This document shows, piece after piece, positions 1 to 5,769 of a stretch of DNA of 6,656 nucleotides. Position 1 is the first letter of the stretch, and every line of letters begins with the position of its first letter. The notes below the pieces were generated by a model that saw only the letters and a program-made list of their open reading frames with translations, was not told the origin of the DNA and did no database searches. Origin of the DNA: an uncultured Methanofollis sp. (GTDB lineage Archaea; Halobacteriota; Methanomicrobia; Methanomicrobiales; Methanofollaceae); the NCBI RefSeq assembly GCF_937919355.1, contig NZ_CALFSA010000087.1, positions 1-6,656 of the forward strand, read 5' to 3'. The position numbers and the translations under genes are program-made.

Positions 1-3000
1 CCCCTCATGATGGCAGCGGCCAGGATCACTCACCCCCACGTCTGGAATGTCTCGAAGATCAAGGGGAGCGGCAACTACTCCAGTCTTCAGGCTATCCCGC
101 AGAATAAGATCGGCGATGGCGACACCATCCGCATCTGGGGCGTGGAAGACAGGGTCTACGAGGGCGGGATCGTCATCGACGCACCTGACGTGACGGTCAC
201 GCGCTGGGACGGGTCGCCCGCACAACCCGTCATCACCGGCCCATGGTCCTACGACGCCCCGGTCTTCACCGTCACCGCGGACAACGCCACCTTCCGCGAC
301 CTCAAAATCTCCGGGAACACAAATCGGGGCAACGGCGCCGGGATCAACGCCGCCGGGAGTGATGGAGACCACATCCAGCGTCTCACTATCGCAGACTGCA
401 CCTTCACCGGCAACACCGCACTGATCAGCGGCGGAGGGGCATACATCGAGCGGTGCACTGGCGCTGAAATCACCAACTGCATCTTCACCGGCAACACCGC
501 AAAATACAGTGACGGCGGAGGGGCATGCATCAACTGGTGCACTGGCGCCACAATCACCAACTGCACCTTCACCGAGAACACCGCATTCGACGACGGTGGA
601 GGGGCATACATCAACGGGGGCACTGGCGCCGAAATCACCAACTGCACCTTCGCCGAGAACACCGCGGAATTCTTCGGCGGAGGGGCATGCATCAACTGGT
701 GCACTGGCGCCACAATCACCAACTGCATTATCACCGAGAACAGTGCACAGACCGGCGGAGGGGCATGCATCAACGGGTGCACTGGCGCCGAAATCACCAA
801 CTGCATTATCACCGAGAACAGTGCACAGACCGGCGGAGGGGTATACATCAACTGGTGCACTGGCGCCACAATCACCAACTGCCGCTTCGACAACTCCAAC
901 AACCTCCGTGCATCTTCCTCCTCTGCGGTCCTGAACACATCCCGGACGCCGGGGACGAACATCGCGGGCGGGCCGTACCTCGGTGGCAACCTCTGGCTGC
1001 GTGACCCCGCCCAGAACATCTCGGAGTGGTGTGCGGACGCCGACTTCGACGGCATCTGCGACGAACCTCTGACCATCACCAAAACCGGTGGCGGAGTTTT
1101 CGGCACCGACTCCCTCCCGCTGGTGTACGGCGGGACGGTGACGGTCGCCTCGACGCCCGCAGGGGCGTACGTCCACCTGGACGGCGTGAACATCACCCGC
1201 ACAACAGACACCTCCCTCTACCTCCCCATCGGCGAGCACGATGTCACCGTCACCCTCGCGGGCTACAAAACCCGCGGGAACCAGACGGTGACGGTCTATG
1301 CAGACAAGAAGACAGAGGTCACCTTCGAACTTGAACGCGAGTGCGGGGAGATCGATGTAAAGTCCGTACCGGAGGGGGCGCGGATACTCCTCGACGGAGT
1401 GGACAAGGGCGTGACCAATGCAGTTCTGGACAAAATCTCGACAGGACCGCACAACGTCACGGTCACACTCAAAGACCACGTCACGCAGACAAACGAGAGC
1501 GTGATGGTCTATGCAGACAAGAAGACAGAAGTCACCTTCGAACTCGAGCGCGAGCGCGGGGAGATCGATGTAAAGTCCGTCCCGGTGGGGGCGCGGATAC
1601 TCCTCGACGGAGTGGACAAGGGCGAGACCAATGCAGTTCTGGACAAAATCCCGACAGGACCGCACAATGTCACGGTCACCCTCAAAGACCACGTCACGCA
1701 GACAAACGAGAACGTGATGGTCTATGCAGATCAGATGACAGAGGTCACCTTCAAACTTGAGCGCGAGTGCGGGGAGATCGATGTAAAGTCCGTCCCGGTG
1801 GGGGCGCGGATACTCCTCGACGGAGTGGACAAGGGCGAGACCAATGCAGTTCTGGACAAAATCCCGACAGGACCGCACAATGTCACGGTCACCCTCAAAG
1901 ACCACGTCACGCAGACAAACGAGAGCGTGATGGTCTATGCAGATCAGACGACAGAGGTCACCTTCGAACTTGAGCGCGAGTGCGGGATCCTCAACGTCTC
2001 CTCTGTACCGGAGGGGGCCCGGATCGTCCTCGACGGAGTGGACAGGGGTCAGACCAATGCAGTTCTGGACAACATCCCGACAGGACCGCACAATGTCACG
2101 GTCACCCTCAAAGACTACGTGACTCAGATTAATGATACAGTGACGGTCGAAGCAGGGAAGACGACAGAGGTCACCTTCAAACTTGAACGCGAGTGCGGGA
2201 TCCTCAACGTCTCCTCCGTACCGGAGGGGGCCCGGATCGTCCTCGACGGCGGGGAAACTGAATGGTCGACCAACGCGACCCTGGAGGGCATCCCCACGGG
2301 TGACCACAAGGTCACAGTCGAACTCGCGGGGTACGTCACGCCTGAAAACCAGACGGTGAACGTCTATGCAGATGAGACGACAGAGGTCGTCTTCGAACTT
2401 GAACGCGAGTGCGGGTTCCTCAACGTCTCGTCCGTACCGGCTGGGGCGCGGATCGTCCTCGACGGCGTGGACACCGGAAAGGTGACCGACGCGATCCTTG
2501 AAGACATCCTGCCGGGCGAGCACAATGTCACAGTCACCCTTGACGGCTACGTCACGCCTGAAAACCGGACCGTGACGGTCTCTCCGGACGAGACGACAGA
2601 GGTCGCCTTCGCCCTCGAAGCCCTGCCGGGCCCGACCCCGACACCCACGCCATCACCATCAGGTTCCGGCGGCGGGCACTCTGACCTCGCTGCCGACTCG
2701 ACAGGAAAGATCCCGGCCGGCGGCACCGGCACCCTGGCATTCCGGGGTTCTGCAATCTACGAGATCAGGGTGACGGTCGGCGAGACCATCCAGCAACTCC
2801 TTGTCACCATCGGGCGGAGCGGCCTGCCCTCCGGCGTCGGGGCACCGGCCAGTGTGGTCTATGAATACGACGAAGTGACACTCTACCACACGACCGACGA
2901 CGCCATCGAGGGCGCCCTCATCCTCTTCAGCATCCCGAAGGCATGGCTGGAGCAGAACAACATCGACCCGGCAGACGTCGTGCTCTACCGCTACCACGAC

Positions 3001-3297
3001 GGCGCCTGGCAGGCACTCACCACCGGGGTCAGGGACGAAGACGCAACCTTCTGGTACTTCTCGGCAGAGAGCACGGGCTTCTCCCTCTTTGCAATCGGAG
3101 GAGAACCGGCACCCGTCGCCGTTAAAACAGCGGAAGCAGGAGAACAGGCAGGGACAACAGAACCCGCCCCGACAGTGACCGAAACTCCGGCAGCACCGCC
3201 AAAGGAGACACCGCAGACATTCCCAACCACACTCATACTCGGAGCGGCGGCGGCGATCATCATCATCGCCGCAGTCGTCCTCTGGAAGAGGAGATAA
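1..3297 (+). CDS. Cell-surface protein: beta-helix, seven PEGA repeats, PGF-pre-PGF domain, C-terminal membrane anchor (5' partial)
   Basis: Likely a large extracellular, membrane-anchored envelope or adhesin-like protein; no enzymatic role is visible. Residues are numbered from the ATG at 7. Residues about 85-295 form a right-handed parallel beta-helix of the NosD type, with turns carrying GGGAYI and TGAEITNC. A DADFDGICD motif at 344-352 resembles acidic calcium-binding loops. Seven PEGA domains fill 375-874 (signature VPEGARILLDG, then HNVTVTL). A Pro/Thr linker (PTPTPTPSPS) leads into a PGF-pre-PGF domain at about 898-1032, recognisable by VVLYRYHDGAWQAL and STGFSLFAIGG. A second Pro/Thr linker precedes a transmembrane helix (about 1074-1093) ending in KRR. 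N-X-S/T sequons are abundant, suggesting glycosylation. The frame is open to base 1, the ATG at 7 has no visible Shine-Dalgarno sequence, and the protein lacks a signal peptide from there; the residues before RITHPHVWNVS look like the tail of one. The true start is therefore probably upstream of the window. Domain calls are by eye. Confidence 0.9.
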   Translation, partial: PLMMAAARITHPHVWNVSKIKGSGNYSSLQAIPQNKIGDGDTIRIWGVEDRVYEGGIVIDAPDVTVTRWDGSPAQPVITGPWSYDAPVFTVTADNATFRDLKISGNTNRGNGAGINAAGSDGDHIQRLTIADCTFTGNTALISGGGAYIERCTGAEITNCIFTGNTAKYSDGGGACINWCTGATITNCTFTENTAFDDGGGAYINGGTGAEITNCTFAENTAEFFGGGACINWCTGATITNCIITENSAQTGGGACINGCTGAEITNCIITENSAQTGGGVYINWCTGATITNCRFDNSNNLRASSSSAVLNTSRTPGTNIAGGPYLGGNLWLRDPAQNISEWCADADFDGICDEPLTITKTGGGVFGTDSLPLVYGGTVTVASTPAGAYVHLDGVNITRTTDTSLYLPIGEHDVTVTLAGYKTRGNQTVTVYADKKTEVTFELERECGEIDVKSVPEGARILLDGVDKGVTNAVLDKISTGPHNVTVTLKDHVTQTNESVMVYADKKTEVTFELERERGEIDVKSVPVGARILLDGVDKGETNAVLDKIPTGPHNVTVTLKDHVTQTNENVMVYADQMTEVTFKLERECGEIDVKSVPVGARILLDGVDKGETNAVLDKIPTGPHNVTVTLKDHVTQTNESVMVYADQTTEVTFELERECGILNVSSVPEGARIVLDGVDRGQTNAVLDNIPTGPHNVTVTLKDYVTQINDTVTVEAGKTTEVTFKLERECGILNVSSVPEGARIVLDGGETEWSTNATLEGIPTGDHKVTVELAGYVTPENQTVNVYADETTEVVFELERECGFLNVSSVPAGARIVLDGVDTGKVTDAILEDILPGEHNVTVTLDGYVTPENRTVTVSPDETTEVAFALEALPGPTPTPTPSPSGSGGGHSDLAADSTGKIPAGGTGTLAFRGSAIYEIRVTVGETIQQLLVTIGRSGLPSGVGAPASVVYEYDEVTLYHTTDDAIEGALILFSIPKAWLEQNNIDPADVVLYRYHDGAWQALTTGVRDEDATFWYFSAESTGFSLFAIGGEPAPVAVKTAEAGEQAGTTEPAPTVTETPAAPPKETPQTFPTTLILGAAAAIIIIAAVVLWKRR
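430..882 (+). repeat. Tandem beta-helix repeat, six units of 78-84 bp
   Basis: Six in-frame units start at 430, 514, 595, 676, 754 and 832, each opening with GGNGGAGGGG and ending in codons for ITNC. Unit lengths fall from 84 to 81, 81, 78 and 78 bp; the change sits in the variable loop after ITNC, as expected for turns of a parallel beta-helix. Each turn repeats the frame GGG-A-(Y/C)-I-x-x-(C/G)-TGA-(E/T)-ITNC, so cysteines stack in up to three columns. The units at 676 and 754 differ at only 3 of 78 bases. The repeat keeps several frames free of stops, which explains the long overlapping open frames here. Confidence 0.9.
1129..2625 (+). repeat. Tandem PEGA-domain repeat, seven units of 213-216 bp
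   Basis: Units begin at 1129, 1342, 1555, 1768, 1981, 2194 and 2410, with a period of 213 bp (71 residues); the sixth unit is 216 bp because GGETEW replaces the usual shorter turn. Each unit encodes a beta-strand-rich PEGA domain (SVPxGARIxLDG, about 25 residues later HNVTVTL, then TEVTFELERE). PEGA domains are common in archaeal and bacterial surface proteins and act as spacers or binding modules. Units 3 and 4 differ at 4 of 213 bases. The first unit is the most divergent at its front, and the last ends in ALEALPGP, where it runs into the proline linker. Confidence 0.92.
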
Positions 3298-3316
3298 AAA
3301 ACAAAACTTTTTTTTT
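3296..3316. terminator. Bidirectional oligo-T terminator between convergent genes
   Basis: Directly after the TAA of the surface-protein gene comes an A-rich stretch and then nine T residues (3308-3316). Archaeal RNA polymerase terminates at oligo-T on the non-template strand, so the T9 run should end the plus-strand transcript. Read on the minus strand, the A-rich part becomes TTTTGTTTTTT, about 57 nt past the stop codon of the minus-strand gene at 3363-3716, so it can serve that transcript too. The call rests on base composition and position only. Confidence 0.75.
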
Positions 3317-3362
3317 GAGCCTGTCCCTCCGCAGCGGCGGCGACCCCGGCACGGCACGCCCG

Positions 3363-3716
3363 TCACTTCGTCAGGGAACCTCCGATGTATCCTCCCACAT
3401 ACCCGAAGAGGCCGAGGAGGGGGAAGAGGGCGACAAGGATGAAGAGCGTCGACCCGAGGAACTTGAGGACATTGATGTCGCTCGGGGCAACCTGCATGCC
3501 GTACACGGTGATGGCGACCGCCAGCACCAGCGCGTTCAGGATGCCGACAAGAACGCCTGCCTTCACGCCGTCTTTTCTGCCCCCCCGCCCGATCCAGCCT
3601 GCCACGATCCCTCCGAAGAAGGCACCGCCGATGGTGATGAGGTAATTGATGACAAGCGCCACCAACAGCCCGCCTATCACGCCGATCCAGAACTTCTGCG
3701 AATTTGATTCGTTCAT
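3363..3716 (-). CDS. Small glycine-rich integral membrane protein, DUF5518-like
   Basis: This 117-residue protein is predicted to sit in the cytoplasmic membrane with about four helices: roughly residues 9-28, 29-44, 52-75 and 85-113. The helices carry glycine-zipper spacing (GVIGG, GGAFFGGIVAGWIG, GYVGGYIGG), which allows close helix packing. A basic loop GRGGRKDG lies at 43-50. Size and glycine pattern resemble DUF5518, a family of unknown function seen in methanogens and haloarchaea; the assignment is from memory of the family and is moderate. The ATG at 3716 was chosen because a perfect AGGAGGA precedes it by 9 nt. An upstream in-frame GTG at 3815 would add 33 residues rich in Pro and Arg with no Shine-Dalgarno sequence, and is unlikely. 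The gene stands alone and is convergent with the surface-protein gene. Confidence 0.82.
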   Translation of the reverse strand: MNESNSQKFWIGVIGGLLVALVINYLITIGGAFFGGIVAGWIGRGGRKDGVKAGVLVGILNALVLAVAITVYGMQVAPSDINVLKFLGSTLFILVALFPLLGLFGYVGGYIGGSLTK

Positions 3717-3725
3717 GGACAATAG

Positions 3726-3732
3726 TCCTCCT
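3726..3732 (-). promoter_or_regulatory. Shine-Dalgarno site deciding the start at 3716
   Basis: On the minus strand the bases read AGGAGGA, with 9 nt to the ATG at 3716. This matches the complement of the archaeal 16S rRNA 3' end and settles the start codon against the longer in-frame GTG option at 3815. Confidence 0.8.
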
Positions 3733-3740
3733 GACCATCG

Positions 3741-3839
3741 GCATCCGGGAGGACCCGGTGGGATCGACGGCGTTCCTCGAACGCGCATCGCAGCAACAGG
3801 GAGCAGCGCCTGCACGGAAGTGCTTGCGTTCCCGGATGC
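3741..3839 (-). other. Inverted repeats in the 5' leader of the DUF5518-like gene
   Basis: GCATCCGGGA (3741-3750) is perfectly complementary to TCCCGGATGC (3830-3839), giving a possible 10-bp stem enclosing 79 nt. Inside it, 3770-3775 and 3779-3784 form a perfect 6-bp hairpin with a 3-nt loop. In the minus-strand transcript the outer stem would end 8 nt before the Shine-Dalgarno site. The leader from the predicted start near 3845 to the ATG is about 130 nt, much longer than the short leader inferred for the gene at 6222. I do not recognise a known riboswitch; structure and function are inferred. Confidence 0.4.
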
Positions 3840-3866
3840 ATGGCACTGGAGAGATATTCACGGTCC

Positions 3867-3874
3867 TATATAAA
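3867..3874 (-). promoter_or_regulatory. TATA box for the DUF5518-like gene
   Basis: The minus strand reads TTTATATA, a close match to the archaeal box A consensus, in otherwise GC-rich DNA. Transcription would start some 22-27 nt downstream, around 3845. The upstream bases are not a good purine-rich BRE. The same bases read as TATATAAA on the plus strand, so plus-strand transcription toward 3895 cannot be excluded, but no gene follows there. Confidence 0.6.
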
Positions 3875-4104
3875 TGTGGGCGGGGTGGACGGGTGCCTTC
3901 CTGCACCCTGCAGTGACACGGGGGGCGCACCTCTTCTCCCGCGCCGCCGACGGCCGGCCATCGGCCTCGACAGGGGCGGCAGGAGGGAGTGTGCGGGCAT
4001 GACCGGCCCCTTCCCCTGAGAGGCTGACGTGCGGGACGCGGTGCAGGGACGCTGAAAAATAATGCCTGAGTCCCATCGCCGGGTGAATGTCCTCATTTTG
4101 GAGA
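3875..4104. other. GC-rich intergenic stretch without a recognised gene
   Basis: I see no convincing gene or RNA in this spacer between divergent transcription units. It holds a near-palindrome around 3948-3965 (GGCCGGCC core flanked by CCGA and TCGG), a strong Shine-Dalgarno-like AGGAGGG at 3981-3987 followed 11 nt later by a six-codon frame, and a 23-codon frame at 4062-4133. None has enough support to be called a gene. Confidence 0.5.
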
Positions 4105-4115
4105 AAATTATAATA
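4103..4115 (+). promoter_or_regulatory. Promoter (BRE plus TATA box) of the LOR-YqhA-DUF61 operon
   Basis: The purine-rich GAAAA (4103-4107) followed by TTATAATA (4108-4115) fits an archaeal BRE and TATA box. Transcription would begin near 4135-4140, leaving a leader of about 60 nt before the ATG at 4200. Just downstream, AATAC (4112-4116) and GTATT (4127-4131) form a small dyad, and TGACCGG occurs twice (4131-4137 and 4145-4151). These are possible regulator sites around the start point, though short enough to be chance. Confidence 0.6.
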
Positions 4116-4199
4116 CTGATCTCATGGTATTGACCGGAGTAACCTGACCGGCATCCGACACAGCATGATGACGGTCCGGGAGAGAAAGAGGCGAGGTAC

Positions 4200-4730
4200 A
4201 TGCTGAGAAGACGGGCAGAAGCGGCCCAGATGGGCAGAGAAGAAGGCGCACAGCGGTATAAGATGAAGGAGAAACTCATCTCCATCGGGGACGACTACTG
4301 GATCGAGGACGAGGCCGGGAAGAAGGCCTATAAAGTGGACGGAAAAGCGCTCCGCATCAGGAACACCCTCGTGATCCAGGACAGCGAGGGAAAAGACCTC
4401 TATAAGATCCAGGAGAGGATGCTCCGCATCAGGGACACTATGGAGATCGAAAAGGCCGAGGGCGGCACCGCGGCCACGATCAAGAAGGCCCTGATCACCC
4501 CTCTCCGGGACAGGTGGACGGTCCAGATCCCTGACAGCGAGGACTGGAGCATCCAGGGGAACATCCTGGCCCACGAGTACAGGATCGACGCCGGGCGGGA
4601 CCGGGTCGCCGAGGTCTCGAAGAAATGGTTCAGGCTCAGGGACACCTACGGCGTGGAGATCGCACCCGGCCACGACGCCGCCCTCGTCCTGGCGATCACG
4701 GCCGCGGTCGACCAGATGGCGCACGACTGA
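4200..4730 (+). CDS. LURP-one-related (LOR/YxjI-like, tubby-fold) protein
   Basis: A 176-residue soluble protein of the LOR superfamily, which folds as a tubby-like beta-barrel around a central helix and is suspected of membrane or phosphoinositide association; its archaeal role is unknown. The family signature starts at residue 20 (YKMKEKLISIGDDYWIEDEAG), continues with AYKVDGKALRIRNTL (43-57) and an internal copy KIQERMLRIRDTMEI (69-83), then AATIKKAL (91-98), and ends with the amphipathic helix HDAALVLAITAAVDQM (158-173). The ATG at 4200 has GAGG 8 nt upstream. It gives about 20 residues more than the usual family start, so the ATGs at 4230 or 4263 remain possible, but neither has a better ribosome binding site. 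It is first of three co-directional genes; the YqhA gene follows after 39 nt. Confidence 0.85.
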   Translation: MLRRRAEAAQMGREEGAQRYKMKEKLISIGDDYWIEDEAGKKAYKVDGKALRIRNTLVIQDSEGKDLYKIQERMLRIRDTMEIEKAEGGTAATIKKALITPLRDRWTVQIPDSEDWSIQGNILAHEYRIDAGRDRVAEVSKKWFRLRDTYGVEIAPGHDAALVLAITAAVDQMAHD

Positions 4731-4769
4731 AGGGAGAGGAGATAGGGGAGCGGCCCCGGCGGGACGGGA

Positions 4770-5294
4770 ATGAGCGCGAAAAATGAACCTGACGGCGATC
4801 TGGGGGGCGCAGGCTCGTCTCGCATGGTCATGCAGATGCTTGCGTCCTCCAGCGGCTGGCTCTTCATCCTTGCCGTGATCGGGTCGGCCCTGGTCTCGGT
4901 CAGCCTCTTTGTCTTCGGGTTCATCCTCACCATCCTGACGGTCGTCGAGACATTTACCGTCCTCAGTTTCGAGCCCGCGGCACTGGAGGCATTGCTCTCC
5001 GTCTCCATCAAGATCATCGACATATTCCTCGTGGCCACGGTCTTCTACATCATCTCCCTGGGCCTGTACGAACTCTTCATCGCCAAGGCCCCTCTCCCCG
5101 GCTGGGTGGAGGTCCGCGACCTCGACGACCTGGAGACCAAACTCCTCGGGGTCGTTGTCATCGCCCTGGCCGTGCTCGTCCTGGGGCAGGCCGTCACCTG
5201 GAAGAGCGACGCCTCAACCCCTATCCTGGACTTCGGGCTTGCTGTCGGCGCGTCAATTCTCGCGATATCGGGATACCTGTGGGTCAAGAGGTGA
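4770..5294 (+). CDS. YqhA/UPF0114 family membrane protein
   Basis: A 174-residue integral membrane protein of the UPF0114 (YqhA) family, whose biochemical function is not established. Four hydrophobic segments lie at about 28-62, 75-104, 124-143 and 152-172. The family motif after the second, GLYELFI (98-104), is followed by the cytosolic-looking GWVEVRDLDDLETKLLG (111-127), the most conserved part of the family. The N-terminal 20 residues are polar and rich in Gly and Ser. A stop codon at 4743-4745 in this frame rules out a much earlier start; the ribosome binding site (GGGACGGG) is weak, and ATG at 4824 is an alternative. It sits 39 nt after the LOR gene and 40 nt before the DUF61 gene, consistent with cotranscription. 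Confidence 0.88.
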   Translation: MSAKNEPDGDLGGAGSSRMVMQMLASSSGWLFILAVIGSALVSVSLFVFGFILTILTVVETFTVLSFEPAALEALLSVSIKIIDIFLVATVFYIISLGLYELFIAKAPLPGWVEVRDLDDLETKLLGVVVIALAVLVLGQAVTWKSDASTPILDFGLAVGASILAISGYLWVKR

Positions 5295-5303
5295 CTGCAA
5301 AGG

Positions 5304-5308
5304 TATAT
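5304..5308 (+). promoter_or_regulatory. Possible internal TATA element before the DUF61 gene
   Basis: GGTATATC stands out in the 40-nt gap between the YqhA and DUF61 genes. A start about 25 nt downstream would fall near 5330, almost at the ATG at 5335, giving a nearly leaderless transcript. It is short and lacks a clear BRE, so it may be chance; readthrough from the promoter at 4108 is the simpler model. Confidence 0.3.
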
Positions 5309-5334
5309 CTCGCACCCTCTCCCTCAGGGATGCG

Positions 5335-5766
5335 ATGGCATACCGGCCGAACATCGACGACGAGTCGGTCCTCAGGCGGTGGATGGGCATTGAGGCCGGG
5401 CGGATCAACGACGCCCTTGTTGCCGAGAGAAAGACCCTCGCCCGCCTCCTCGGCGAAGAACACCCGTCGTCGACGACGAAGGGGGGGAAGGAGTACGCCT
5501 TCGACCGCGAGGTGATCCGGACCCTCGGGGACCGTCTCCCTGCGGAGATGCACGACCGCCTCTGGCTCCCGATCGTCTTCTCCTTCTCGCCCGAGGTGAA
5601 GGACAGTTTCTATCTCAGGGACGGGACGGCGCTCCTCGCCCTCCAGACGCTCGGCGAACTCGGGGCGCTGCGCGAGTTCCATAAGGGACGTCTCTGGGTC
5701 TCGAACGCGATCGTCTACGCGATGATGAAGAAATATCCGACCGTGATCCAGATCGGGATCGGGTGA
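5335..5766 (+). CDS. DUF61 (UPF0216) family archaeal protein
   Basis: A 143-residue soluble protein of the archaeal UPF0216/DUF61 family; function unknown. Family landmarks are the N-terminal helix IEAGRINDALVAERKTLARLL (residues 19-39), LWLPIVFSF (76-84), the strand SFYLRDGTALLALQTLG (91-107), and the C-terminal KKYPTVIQI (132-140), matching the conserved basic-PTV ending. Length agrees with the family (about 140-150). The frame is open upstream to 5155, but that extension overlaps the YqhA gene and has a random composition. The ATG at 5335 is preceded by AGGGA at a workable distance and gives the family's normal N-terminus. It is the last gene of the three-gene run and converges with the minus-strand gene ending at 5770. 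Confidence 0.85.
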   Translation: MAYRPNIDDESVLRRWMGIEAGRINDALVAERKTLARLLGEEHPSSTTKGGKEYAFDREVIRTLGDRLPAEMHDRLWLPIVFSFSPEVKDSFYLRDGTALLALQTLGELGALREFHKGRLWVSNAIVYAMMKKYPTVIQIGIG

Positions 5767-5769
5767 CCC

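Noticed and set aside
509..1004. Two overlapping plus-strand frames of 141 and 159 codons
   Set aside because: They are out-of-frame readings of the same tandem repeat, giving simple His/Arg- or Ser/Thr-rich repeats.
249..1211. 320-codon open frame on the minus strand
   Set aside because: It mirrors the beta-helix repeat; repeat units that are multiples of 3 and GC-rich keep the opposite strand stop-free. The product is Pro/Val-rich with no family features.
430..2625. Regular repeats that might suggest a CRISPR array
   Set aside because: The repeats are contiguous, in frame, of variable length and encode known structural domains; there are no unique spacers.
3717..3815. Longer start (GTG at 3815) for the DUF5518-like gene
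   Set aside because: The extension is Pro/Arg-rich, has no Shine-Dalgarno sequence, and the ATG at 3716 has a perfect one.
2659..3930. 423-codon open frame on the minus strand
   Set aside because: It crosses the PGF-pre-PGF coding region, the terminator and the DUF5518-like gene; its Arg/Cys-rich composition is typical of a GC-rich shadow frame.
3981..4019. Six-codon frame (MTGPFP) behind a strong AGGAGGG
   Set aside because: The spacing is long (11 nt), there is no clear promoter, and purine-rich runs are common in this spacer. Ribosome profiling would be needed to revive it.
4062..4133. 23-codon frame with a hydrophobic C-terminal half
   Set aside because: It spans the TATA box of the next operon and has no ribosome binding site.
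3866..4724. Minus-strand open frames of 139 and 200 codons
   Set aside because: They are antisense to the LOR gene or its promoter and show no recognisable domain, while the plus-strand LOR frame has a clear family signature.
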